Part shown: piece after piece, positions 48,376-56,591 of the stretch | How positions within the stretch are numbered: position 1 is the stretch's first letter | Layout of the letters: each line of letters begins with the position of its first letter | NCBI GenBank assembly: GCA_002840685.1 | Contig: PHBU01000003.1 | Location: forward strand, 248,001 to 312,000 | Reading direction: 5' to 3' | DNA length: 64,000 bases | DNA from: Chloroflexi bacterium HGW-Chloroflexi-6 | GTDB taxonomy: Bacteria > Chloroflexota > Anaerolineae > Anaerolineales > Villigracilaceae | Translations under genes and position numbers: made by a program | The notes under the pieces: generated by a model | Database searches by the model: none | What the model was told of the DNA's origin: nothing | The model's input: only the letters and a program-made list of their open reading frames with translations

Positions 48376-49323
48376 ATGGCAGATTTTGCATCTACACTTG
48401 CGCAACGGCAAAAACAGGAAAAAATATCGCGCCGGATCATTTTTATCGTTTCGATTTTGCCGTTGGCGCTGATCGTCGCAGTTACGCTGGCGCTCTTGGC
48501 ACGTTCCTGGCCGATCCTGGAGCAACATTCGCTCTGGGATTTGCTTTCCGGCACGGTTTGGCGACCGATGAAAGGCCAGTTTGGCTTTTTGCCGTTTATC
48601 GCCGGCACTTTTTGGGTGACTGCGGTGGGTGTGATCCTGGCCGTGCCGCCCTGCATCCTGACCGCCATTTACTTGTCTGAGTATGCAAAACCGTCAACCC
48701 GCACCATTCTCAAACCACTGTTGGATGTGCTGGCGGCCATCCCCTCGGTGGTGTATGGCGTGTGGGGCGTGATTGTGATCGTGCCCTTCGTCGGGGATGT
48801 TTTGCGTCCTGCCTTGAGCGAGCAGCTTGGCTGGATCCCGCTCTTCGCCTCGAACCAGCCGACCGGCTACAGCATCCTTTCGGGCGGGATCGTGCTGGCG
48901 GTCATGATCGCGCCTTTTATCATTGCAGTCACCTACGAAGTGCTGATGACCGCCCCACAGGACTGGCGGCTCGGTTCCCTGGGGATTGGCGCAACCCGCT
49001 GGCAAACCATACGCTACATCATTTTCCGCCAGACCCTGCCGGGCATGATCGCGGGCGTGGTGCTCGGCACCTCGCGTGCCTTTGGCGAGACAATGGCGGT
49101 CCTGATGGTGGTCGGCAACGTTCCCAACCTGCCCAGCTCCATTTTTGATCCCGCTTACCCACTTCCTGCACTGATCGCCAACAATTACGGTGAGATGATG
49201 TCGATCCCGCTTTATGATGCCGCCCTGCTTGGCGCGGCGCTGATCTTGCTGGTGATCGTCTTGATATTCAATATCGCGTCCACGCTGGTCTTGCGGCGCA
49301 TGTTGGGGAGGAACTGGGTATGA
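48376..49323 (+). CDS. pstC: Phosphate ABC permease PstC
   Basis: This 315-residue permease has six transmembrane segments. The first outer loop and the binding-protein-dependent transport loop (ALGATRWQTIRYIIFRQTLPGMIAG-like: GSLGIGATRWQTIRYIIFRQTLPG) match PstC. AAGGAGG precedes the ATG. Its 3' end overlaps pstA by 4 bp. Confidence 0.95.
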   Translation: MADFASTLAQRQKQEKISRRIIFIVSILPLALIVAVTLALLARSWPILEQHSLWDLLSGTVWRPMKGQFGFLPFIAGTFWVTAVGVILAVPPCILTAIYLSEYAKPSTRTILKPLLDVLAAIPSVVYGVWGVIVIVPFVGDVLRPALSEQLGWIPLFASNQPTGYSILSGGIVLAVMIAPFIIAVTYEVLMTAPQDWRLGSLGIGATRWQTIRYIIFRQTLPGMIAGVVLGTSRAFGETMAVLMVVGNVPNLPSSIFDPAYPLPALIANNYGEMMSIPLYDAALLGAALILLVIVLIFNIASTLVLRRMLGRNWV

Positions 49324-50180
49324 AATTCCGCTGGCAAAGACGGCATGTTGGCGAGTTTATCGCCAAAATTTTGATGTATTTTTCTTTCGCGCTGGTCATC
49401 GGCAGTCTCGGCCTGATCCTGTGGACAGTGATCTCGAAAGGCCTGCCCGCCCTGACCTGGGACATGGTCAGCCAGACCCCCAAAGGCGGCTTTTATCTGG
49501 GTAAGGAAGGCGGCATTCTGAATGCCATCATTGGTTCGCTTTATATGGCCGGTGGCGGCACACTGATCGCGCTCGTTTTCAGCCTGCCGCTGGCGCTCTA
49601 CCTCGAAACTTACCTGAACAAATCGCGCTGGGGAGATTGGGTGCGGCTTTCCCTAGATGTTTTGTGGGGCATTCCGTCCATCGTTTACGGGGCCTTCGGT
49701 TTTACCATCATGCTTTCCCTCGGGATGCGTGCCTCGCTGTTGGGCGGCATTATCGTGCTGGCCTTGCTCGAGCTGCCGATCATGACCCGCGCCATGGATG
49801 AAGTCATCCGCCGCATGCCGCGGGACCTGGAGCAGGCCGCCCTGGCGCTGGGTTCCACCAAACTGGAAGTCGCCACCCGGGTTGTCATCCGCCAGATGAT
49901 GCCGGGGATCGTCAGCGCCATTTTGCTGGCCTTCGGGCGCGGGATCGGCGATGCCGCCTCGGTCCTGTTCACCGCTGGCTACACCGATCGCATTCCGTCC
50001 TCGCTGATGAGTCCTGCTGCTTCCCTGCCCCTGGCTGTTTTCTTCCAATTGGGCACACCTTTCCCTGAAGTGCAGCAGCGCGCCTACGCCTCGGCCTTGA
50101 TCCTGACCATCATTGTTTTGGCCATCAGCCTCGGTTCACGCTGGCTATCGAGTCGCGTTGGACGCCACACCATTAAGTAG
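49320..50180 (+). CDS. pstA: Phosphate ABC permease PstA
   Basis: A 286-residue permease with six transmembrane segments and the EAA loop QAALALGSTKLEVATRVVIRQMMPG. The start ATG overlaps the pstC stop (ATGA), so the two are coupled. It pairs with PstC to form the channel. Confidence 0.95.
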   Translation: MKFRWQRRHVGEFIAKILMYFSFALVIGSLGLILWTVISKGLPALTWDMVSQTPKGGFYLGKEGGILNAIIGSLYMAGGGTLIALVFSLPLALYLETYLNKSRWGDWVRLSLDVLWGIPSIVYGAFGFTIMLSLGMRASLLGGIIVLALLELPIMTRAMDEVIRRMPRDLEQAALALGSTKLEVATRVVIRQMMPGIVSAILLAFGRGIGDAASVLFTAGYTDRIPSSLMSPAASLPLAVFFQLGTPFPEVQQRAYASALILTIIVLAISLGSRWLSSRVGRHTIK

Positions 50181-50206
50181 TAGAAATTCGTTGACAGGAA
50201 AATCTT

Positions 50207-50962
50207 ATGACCTCTCATATTCAGGTTCGTAATCTCAATGCATGGTACAACGGCCAGCAGGCGCTCAAAGATGTCAACATTGAAATCCCGCGCAAGCAGA
50301 TCACTGTCATTATGGGGCCATCGGGCTGTGGCAAAACCACCCTGCTCAAGACCTTGAACCGCTTTTTCGAGTTGACTGAAAATGGGCGGCTGGAAGGTGA
50401 AGTGCTGGTGGATGGCGAAAATATCTATGCCAGCGATGTTGACGAGACCGAAGTGCGCAAACGGGTCGGGTTGCTCTCGCAGCGTCCCACCCCCTTGCCG
50501 ATGTCGATCTATGACAATGTTGCCTACGGCATGTACATCCACCGTATGAAAAAAGATACCCGTTCCTACAAAGACGCGGTGCGGCACTATCTCGAACTGG
50601 CCGGCCTGTGGGATGAAGTTGGCAAGCGCCTGCACGATCCGGCGACCGCACTCTCGATCGGGCAACAGCAGCGCCTGTGTCTGGCGCGCGGACTGGCCGT
50701 AGAGCCGGAAATCATCCTTGGTGATGAACCAACCTCCGCGCTTGACCCGATCTCATCCCAGCATATCGAAAAGAAACTGCTCGAACTGAAGAGCCAGTAC
50801 ACCACGGTCATCGTTACGCACACCCTGCGCCAGGCCAAACGCCTGGCCGATCATGTCATTTTTATGTATCTGGGCGAGGTGGTCGAAGCCGGGCCTGCCA
50901 AAGAAGTTTTTGGCAACCCGAAACAGGAACGCACGAAGCAATATTTGGAAGGACTTTTTTAA
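50207..50962 (+). CDS. pstB: Phosphate ABC transporter ATPase
   Basis: The 251-residue ATPase has GPSGCGKTTLLKTLNRF (Walker A), LSIGQQQRLCLARGL (signature, an LSIGQ variant of the usual LSGGQ), LGDEPTSALDP (Walker B) and VTHTLRQA. It drives phosphate import. No phoU follows, so Pho regulation is not built in here. Confidence 0.95.
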   Translation: MTSHIQVRNLNAWYNGQQALKDVNIEIPRKQITVIMGPSGCGKTTLLKTLNRFFELTENGRLEGEVLVDGENIYASDVDETEVRKRVGLLSQRPTPLPMSIYDNVAYGMYIHRMKKDTRSYKDAVRHYLELAGLWDEVGKRLHDPATALSIGQQQRLCLARGLAVEPEIILGDEPTSALDPISSQHIEKKLLELKSQYTTVIVTHTLRQAKRLADHVIFMYLGEVVEAGPAKEVFGNPKQERTKQYLEGLF

Positions 50963-50974
50963 CCCCCTCCCGCG

Positions 50975-51670
50975 CTACCAAATTCCTGGAAACAGCCTGT
51001 ACTTCGTCTTTTGGGTAAATGGCTTATATCCTGGCAGTTCCTCCTGCAAGGTTTTATCTTCCAGCGCGGTGCGGATGATGAGCAGGATGCCTGTCAGTAT
51101 TGCCGGGATCAACCCCCAGAGTGAGCCCAGGAAGACCGGCATGGCGAGGAAGGTCCAGATCGAGCCGGCGTAACCGGGGTGGCGCACGAAGCGGTAGGGG
51201 CCTGTATCGATAACGTGGTGTCCGCGTTCGGTCTGGATGCGTACGGTGCCCGAGAAAAACTTGTTTTCGAGAAAAGCCCAGGTGCCCAGCAGCAGACCAA
51301 GCGCCAGTACGACCAGCGCCGCGAGCGGAATCCAGCCACTGAGGGCGGGACTCCAGCCGAAGCGCACATCCAGCCCTGAAACGAGCAAAATCAGCAGCGG
51401 GCCAAGCATGCCGACCAGCGGAACCAGCTTTTTATCCCAGCTTTTAACGCCTGGGGCGGTGAGCGAATTGGCGCGTTCGGCCAGGATGCCCGGGTTTTTG
51501 CGCAAGGCCAAGGCCCGGCTGGCGAGGGTTGAAAACAACATCAGCCCGGCATAGACCCAGCCCTGCCACCAATCCCAACGCCCGACCACCAGCAGGGGAA
51601 TCAGCGCAAAAAAAGCGGTGATCACCAAAAAACTGAGCAGATCGCGGGGAGAAAGTTTTCGAGTTTCCAT
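50975..51670 (-). CDS. Isoprenylcysteine-methyltransferase-like membrane protein
   Basis: A 231-residue protein of the ICMT/PEMT methyltransferase fold. The C-terminal RTEGHHVIDTGPYRFVRHPGYAG-type motif (here RGHHVIDTGPYRFVRHPGYAGSIW) and EDKTLQEELPGYKPFTQKTKYRLFPG are typical of bacterial ICMT-like enzymes that use SAM. About five transmembrane segments precede it. The substrate in bacteria is usually unknown. AAGGAAGG supports the start at 51670. Confidence 0.85.
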   Translation of the reverse strand: METRKLSPRDLLSFLVITAFFALIPLLVVGRWDWWQGWVYAGLMLFSTLASRALALRKNPGILAERANSLTAPGVKSWDKKLVPLVGMLGPLLILLVSGLDVRFGWSPALSGWIPLAALVVLALGLLLGTWAFLENKFFSGTVRIQTERGHHVIDTGPYRFVRHPGYAGSIWTFLAMPVFLGSLWGLIPAILTGILLIIRTALEDKTLQEELPGYKPFTQKTKYRLFPGIW

Positions 51671-51743
51671 GGGATTACCTTCCTTTTTATTGCAAAGCAT
51701 CCATTTATGATGCATTAATCCTTCAAGGATATAATACATCCAG

Positions 51744-53066
51744 ATGGAGAAAAATATGAAACTGCTGCGAACCTTTTTGATCGCTCTGGCAGCTTTCGTG
51801 TTGCTGTTTCAGACCGCGCGCGCCCAGTCGGATGCGCCGCTGGTGCTGGTGATGGAGGCCAAAGGGGTGGTGGCTCCGGCCATGAAAGAATATATCGTGC
51901 GTGGCATCAAGACGGCCGAGCAGCGCAACGCCGAACTGCTGATCATCAAGCTCAATACGCCGGGCGGCCTGATCAGCGAGATGGAAATCATCGTCCAGGC
52001 CATCCGCGCCAGCCAGGTGCCGGTGGTCGTCTATGTCAGTCCGCGCGGCGGGACGGCCGGCAGCGCCGGGGCGGTCATCACCATCGCCGGGCACGCCTCG
52101 GCCATGGCGCCGGAAACGATTATCGGCGCGGCCAGCCCAATCAGCGGCGAGGGACAGGATCTCGAAGAAACCCTGGAGCGCAAGCAGAAGGAAGCCCTGC
52201 GCGCCCAGGTGCGCGCGCTGACCGAAGCGCGTAGCCCTGAAGCCACCGCACTGGCCGAGGAGATGATCGAGATCGCCCGGGCTGTTTCGGCCAGCGAGGC
52301 CATCGATGTTGGCCTGGTTGATTTCATCTCGTCTGACTTGGATGAACTGCTCAGCCAGCTGGATGGGGTCGAGGTTCAAATGCCCGATGGCCCGCGCACA
52401 CTCAACACCGTCAACGCCCAAACCCAGGATCTGGAGATGTCGTTCATCGAGCAATTGCTCGATATCCTGGTCAACCCCAACATCACTTTCCTGCTGGTCA
52501 CGATCGGTGTGCAGGCCATCCTGATCGAGATTTCCAGCCCTGGCGGCTGGGTGGCCGGATTTATCGGCGCAGTTTGCCTGGCGCTGGCCGCCTATGGATT
52601 GGGCGTGCTGCCTGTCAACTGGTTCGGTGTGATCTTCCTGTTCCTGGCCTTTGCCCTGTTCATTCTGGAAGTGAAGACACATTCTTTTGGCGCGCTGACC
52701 GCTGCCGGGGTGGGTTCGTTCATTATTGGCGGGCTGGTGCTGTTCAATTCGCCAGGCGTGCCCCAGTTCCAGCAGGTGTCGATTCCGCTGGTGGTGGGGA
52801 TGGGGATCGTTACCGGGCTGGTGTTTGCCGTGATCGTCGGGTTTGCGCTCCGCTCGCAGCGTGTACCGCTGCGCACCGGCCGGGAGTCGCTCCCCGGAGC
52901 CAGCGGCACAGCCCTGAGTGAGATCGATCCGCGCGGACAGGTTCAGGTGCACAGCGAACAGTGGAGCGCCGAACTGGCTGAGGGCGAGAAGAACATCCAA
53001 AAAGGTCAGGCCATCGAAGTGGTCGAATTGCAGGGCTTGCGTTTGATCGTACGCCGCAAGCGCTAA
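51744..53066 (+). CDS. NfeD-family membrane serine protease
   Basis: This 440-residue protein has a signal peptide (about 1-28), a ClpP-class protease domain with the nucleophile S107 in GGTAGSAGA and IKLNTPGG upstream, about four transmembrane segments (about 240-360), and a C-terminal OB-type NfeD domain (GQVQVHSEQWSAELAEGEKNIQKGQAIEVVE). This is the long NfeD form, usually linked to SPFH-domain stomatin proteins, which are not in the window. A TATAAT at 51730 lies 8 nt before the ATG, so the start may be leaderless; an alternative is the ATG at 51756. Confidence 0.92.
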   Translation: MEKNMKLLRTFLIALAAFVLLFQTARAQSDAPLVLVMEAKGVVAPAMKEYIVRGIKTAEQRNAELLIIKLNTPGGLISEMEIIVQAIRASQVPVVVYVSPRGGTAGSAGAVITIAGHASAMAPETIIGAASPISGEGQDLEETLERKQKEALRAQVRALTEARSPEATALAEEMIEIARAVSASEAIDVGLVDFISSDLDELLSQLDGVEVQMPDGPRTLNTVNAQTQDLEMSFIEQLLDILVNPNITFLLVTIGVQAILIEISSPGGWVAGFIGAVCLALAAYGLGVLPVNWFGVIFLFLAFALFILEVKTHSFGALTAAGVGSFIIGGLVLFNSPGVPQFQQVSIPLVVGMGIVTGLVFAVIVGFALRSQRVPLRTGRESLPGASGTALSEIDPRGQVQVHSEQWSAELAEGEKNIQKGQAIEVVELQGLRLIVRRKR

Positions 53067-53123
53067 ATCAATGTACTTGACTTGCCATTTTGCGCAAGAT
53101 AGAATGTGTTTATGAGGTGAATT

Positions 53124-53453
53124 ATGGACAAGACCCAACAACCACAGGATGATTTTGGCGCGTTTTTATCGAGCATGAATCGCGCCATGAAGCAAGAACG
53201 AACCAGCAAGAGCCAGACTTCAATCCGGATCGTGCGCTATTTGGCGCATAACAATGACGCGCGCATTGAAAACATCATGATGAGCGTCCGCTCTTCTTTT
53301 AGCGACTTTTCAGAAGGTTTGAACGAACTAAGCGAAGCCGGCCTGGTTAAGGTGGATGATGACGAGGCCGGAAGCATCATCGAATTGACCGATGAAGGCC
53401 AGCGCTGGGCACAAACCATGATCGATTACGATGACGATGGGGAGGAATTGTGA
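53124..53453 (+). CDS. Small winged-helix-like protein
   Basis: The 109-residue product has an acidic, flexible start and a winged-helix-like core: TSIRIVRYLAHNNDARIENIMMSVRSSFSDFSEGLNELSEAGLVKVDDDEAGSIIELTDEGQRWAQ. This pattern resembles small MarR/PadR-like DNA- or protein-binding modules. GAGGTGA precedes the ATG. It overlaps the next gene by 4 bp, so the two probably function together. Confidence 0.7.
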   Translation: MDKTQQPQDDFGAFLSSMNRAMKQERTSKSQTSIRIVRYLAHNNDARIENIMMSVRSSFSDFSEGLNELSEAGLVKVDDDEAGSIIELTDEGQRWAQTMIDYDDDGEEL

Positions 53454-54148
53454 GTATTCTCTGGTATGAATGGCTGACCGTGATCGGGATCGGCACTTTG
53501 ATTGGCATTACCGATATTATTTCGCGCTATCGCGATGAACCGGACGATGCTCTGAGCACCATGCCGAGTTTATTTTACCTGTTTGTCAATGCCGCGGCTT
53601 CGGCCCTGACCCTGATCTGTATTCGTGCCTTTGAATGGAACTTTGGCTTGCAAGGCCAGCAGGCAGCCTGGGCGCAGGTCTTGGTGGCCGGGTTTGGCGC
53701 AATGGCAATTTTGCGCACCTCCCTGTGGACGGTGCAGGTTGGTGAGCAGAAAATCCCGATCGGCTTGAACGGTTTTTTGGATGCCATTCTGGGCACGGTT
53801 GACCGCGCCGTAGACCGCAAACGCGCCCAGCAACGCGCCGAGGCAGTCAGCAAGATAATGAAAGATATTGATTTTGACAAGGCGGCCCAGGCCCTGCCAT
53901 CCTATTGTTTCGGGCTGTTGCAAAATCTACCGGTAGACGAACAGGATAAATTTGGCCGCAAGGTGGCCCTGTTGGCTGCTGCGCCGATGCACAACCGTGT
54001 CAAAGCGCTTCTGCTTGGACTTTCGTTGATGAATCTGGTTGGCGAAAAAGTGCTTGAAACCGCCGTTGCCAACCTGGGGGCAGATATTCGCATCACCCCG
54101 CCTCCTGTGACTGCGCCTGCTGCGGGCGCGGCTCCGATCGTTTCGTGA
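53450..54148 (+). CDS. Membrane protein paired with the winged-helix protein
   Basis: The 232-residue product has three hydrophobic stretches (about 8-25, 42-60, 75-95) and a cytosolic C-terminal half with mostly charged helices (KRAQQRAEAVSKIMKDIDFDKAAQALPSYCFG, then LLAAAPMHNRVKALLLGLSL). I do not recognise it. GTG at 53450 overlaps the previous stop codon (GTGA), and its own stop overlaps the FkbM gene in the same way. It may anchor the winged-helix protein at the membrane. Confidence 0.68.
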   Translation: MSILWYEWLTVIGIGTLIGITDIISRYRDEPDDALSTMPSLFYLFVNAAASALTLICIRAFEWNFGLQGQQAAWAQVLVAGFGAMAILRTSLWTVQVGEQKIPIGLNGFLDAILGTVDRAVDRKRAQQRAEAVSKIMKDIDFDKAAQALPSYCFGLLQNLPVDEQDKFGRKVALLAAAPMHNRVKALLLGLSLMNLVGEKVLETAVANLGADIRITPPPVTAPAAGAAPIVS

Positions 54149-55005
54149 AAAAGCTCTTTTTTTCTTTTGCATCGGGCTTTGCCCGCATATTGCCCCTGCC
54201 GCTTAAGCAGGGGCTTTATCGCTTTCCGCCCCTGGCGCGCCTGATCCGCGGCTCGATCAATGCTTCGGTCACCGATGGCCTGAGCGAGGTTGAAATTGCC
54301 GCGGGTGACTTGAAGGGTTACAAAATCCTGCTTAATCTCAAAGCCGAGAAAAGTCGTTGGCTGGGAACCTACGAACCCGAACTGGCCGATGCGGTCCGCG
54401 AATTTGTGCGCCCTGGCATGACGGTCTATGATGTGGGCGCGAATATTGGCTACGTTTCGCTGCTGTTGGCACATGCCGCCCGCCCGAACGGACGGATTTT
54501 CGCCTTCGAAGCGCTGCCCGCCAATGTGAAGCGCATCCACCGCAACATTGATCTCAATCGCATCGCAGAGCGGATCACGCTCGTGCCGCTTGCTGTTGCC
54601 GATCAGGGCGGGGAACTGACTTTCTACGTCCACGAATCGGTGGGGATGGGCAAAGTTGCCGGGTCTGCCGGTCGGCGCGAGGAACACTACCAGGCTGAGA
54701 TCACGGTTAAGGCGCTTTCGCTTGATGAGTTTGTCTATGAACAGGGCAATCCCATCCCGCAGGTTGTCAAAATGGATATCGAAGGCGGCGAAGTGCTGGC
54801 CCTGCCGGGCATGCGGCGCATCCTGCACGAGCATCATCCGTTGCTGCTGCTTGAACTGCACGGCCCGGAATCGGAAAAAGTTGCCTGGGAAACCCTGACC
54901 GCTGCCGGCTACAGCCTGCACGCGATGGAGAGCGGTTATCCGCGCATTGAAACCCCCGAAAAACTGGGCTGGAAAGCCTATTTGGTTGCTCGCAAGGAAG
55001 CATAA
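54145..55005 (+). CDS. FkbM-family methyltransferase
   Basis: This 286-residue SAM-dependent methyltransferase has the FkbM core TVYDVGANIGYVSLLLAHAARPNGRIFAFEALPANV, then VVKMDIEGGEVLALPGM. Such enzymes methylate sugars or lipid-linked glycans, often in surface-polymer clusters. GTG at 54145 overlaps the previous stop (GTGA). A role in modifying a surface polymer made by this cluster is inferred. Confidence 0.88.
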   Translation: MKKLFFSFASGFARILPLPLKQGLYRFPPLARLIRGSINASVTDGLSEVEIAAGDLKGYKILLNLKAEKSRWLGTYEPELADAVREFVRPGMTVYDVGANIGYVSLLLAHAARPNGRIFAFEALPANVKRIHRNIDLNRIAERITLVPLAVADQGGELTFYVHESVGMGKVAGSAGRREEHYQAEITVKALSLDEFVYEQGNPIPQVVKMDIEGGEVLALPGMRRILHEHHPLLLLELHGPESEKVAWETLTAAGYSLHAMESGYPRIETPEKLGWKAYLVARKEA

Positions 55006-55080
55006 TTTCCCAGGTTTGATTGGCGCATCGATTGGGCATCCCACTCGTGGCCTGGATTTTTATAACCATTGGAGGAAGCG

Positions 55081-55779
55081 TTGGACGGAATCTTATCTTT
55101 GATCAAACGATTGGCTGAGTTAATCGGCTTTGAAAATTTAGACCTGGCGAGCATCCTGTTCTCGTTGTTCCTGGCGATTGCGGTGGCATTTATTATTTCG
55201 CAAATCTACAAGTACACCCATCGCGGCCTGAATTATGAGCTGGCTTTCATGTCAACCCTTGTGTTGCTGGCTCCGATCATCTCGGTCGTGATGTTATTCA
55301 TCCGGGGCGACCTGGTGCTCTCCCTGGGTTTGATCGGTTCGCTGTCCATTATCCGTTTCAGAACCCCGATCAAGGATACGCGAGACATGGTTTTTCTTTT
55401 CTGGGTGATCGCGGTTGGGCTGGGTTGCGGCACTTACAACTGGAACGTTGTCATCATCTCCACGATCGTTATCAGCATGACCATGTTCCTGCTGCATTTC
55501 ATCAAATATGGCCAATCAGGGGGCACGGACTATGTGCTGGTCGTGACGGGATCGCTTGCACTTAGCAATAATCAGATCGGGAAAGTGCTCAAGCGTTATG
55601 CCAGGGAAAGCCGCATCCGCTCCCAGGAGGCAGAAGATGGTTTTTGGGAGATTATCTTTGAAGTGCAGTTGATCGACCTGACCCAGGAAAAAACGGGAGA
55701 ACTGTTTGGCGAGATAAAGGCTATAGAAGGCGTCAGCAAGGTCTCGCTGCTTGCGCCGCAGATCGCCTTGCCGGTATAG
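55081..55779 (+). CDS. DUF4956 membrane protein
   Basis: This 232-residue protein has four hydrophobic segments and the DUF4956 signature LGLIGSLSIIRFRTPIKDTRDMVFLFWVIAVGLGCG. A cytosolic C-terminal domain (DYVLVVTGSLALSN, then EIIFEVQLIDLTQEKTGELFGEIKAIEGVSKVSLLAP) resembles an ACT- or ferredoxin-like fold. The start is a TTG at 55081 with GGAGG 5 nt upstream. It immediately precedes the VTC-domain gene, a common pairing. The function of DUF4956 is not known. Confidence 0.88.
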   Translation: MDGILSLIKRLAELIGFENLDLASILFSLFLAIAVAFIISQIYKYTHRGLNYELAFMSTLVLLAPIISVVMLFIRGDLVLSLGLIGSLSIIRFRTPIKDTRDMVFLFWVIAVGLGCGTYNWNVVIISTIVISMTMFLLHFIKYGQSGGTDYVLVVTGSLALSNNQIGKVLKRYARESRIRSQEAEDGFWEIIFEVQLIDLTQEKTGELFGEIKAIEGVSKVSLLAPQIALPV

Positions 55780-56588
55780 TGGAAAATAAGATGTTTGCAT
55801 CCATTCAAAATGTGGCGCAAAACCTTCAAAGGGATTGGTTGTCTTTGCAATCGACGGTTGACGAAGACAGCCGGTTCGAGTTGAAATACCGGCTTACGTA
55901 TTTTCAATATTTGAAGGTCCGGAATGCGATCAAGCCGTACATGCTCATGGATGCATATACCCGACATGCGCCAGCAAATCGTTACCTGGTACGCAGCCTG
56001 TATTTCGACACAGCTGATTACCGGGCCTATGAACAAAAAATGAGCGGGGATTGTGACCGGGTTAAGTTCAGATTGCGCACTTACGATACCGGACATGCCG
56101 AAACGAATCCGGTTCGCGTGGAACTGAAGCTGCGTCAGGGCAACCTGATGATCAAGAAAAGCGTTTTTGTCCCGAACGAAGAATATCGGTACTTCATGGA
56201 GCATCGGCACTGGAAAGATTTTCAGAATCCGATCACAACAGAATTCGAACGCCAGAGTCTGACACAGGCTCTCGGCCCGGTGATCTTGGTTGAATACGAG
56301 CGCGAGGGGTATCAAACAAAATCAAAGAGTGGTTTGCGGATTACTTTCGACCATCAGGTGCGCAGTGCACATGCCAGGACACTTTTCCCTGCCCACGTAT
56401 TCTTTCAGATGTTGGCGCCAAGAAGTGTTGTTTTGGAGATTAAATTCAAAGATAATCTTCCGTTTTGGGTGAGCAGGCTGGTTCGAGACCAGGGCTTGAA
56501 AGTGATCGCCAACAGCAAATATACCCAGGGACTCCAGATTGCCCGGCATGACCTTTACCATCCTGAAAAAGTCATCTTGGTCAGGTAG
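55779..56588 (+). CDS. VTC-domain protein (polyphosphate polymerase-like)
   Basis: A 269-residue protein of the VTC/CYTH-like tunnel fold. Conserved basic and acidic residues appear in ELKYRL, RSLYFDT, KFRLRTY, VELKLRQG, VEYEREGY, ITFDHQVR, VLEIKFKD and NSKYTQGL. In yeast Vtc4 such residues line the tunnel that makes polyphosphate from ATP. The bacterial forms are assumed to do this, but it is not proven. GTG at 55779 overlaps the DUF4956 stop; an ATG at 55791 is the alternative start. Confidence 0.9.
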   Translation: MENKMFASIQNVAQNLQRDWLSLQSTVDEDSRFELKYRLTYFQYLKVRNAIKPYMLMDAYTRHAPANRYLVRSLYFDTADYRAYEQKMSGDCDRVKFRLRTYDTGHAETNPVRVELKLRQGNLMIKKSVFVPNEEYRYFMEHRHWKDFQNPITTEFERQSLTQALGPVILVEYEREGYQTKSKSGLRITFDHQVRSAHARTLFPAHVFFQMLAPRSVVLEIKFKDNLPFWVSRLVRDQGLKVIANSKYTQGLQIARHDLYHPEKVILVR

Positions 56589-56591
56589 CGC

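Noticed and set aside
51723-53141. A 472-codon minus-strand frame opposite the NfeD gene
   Set aside because: It is rich in His, Gln and Arg without domains and mirrors the NfeD coding frame.
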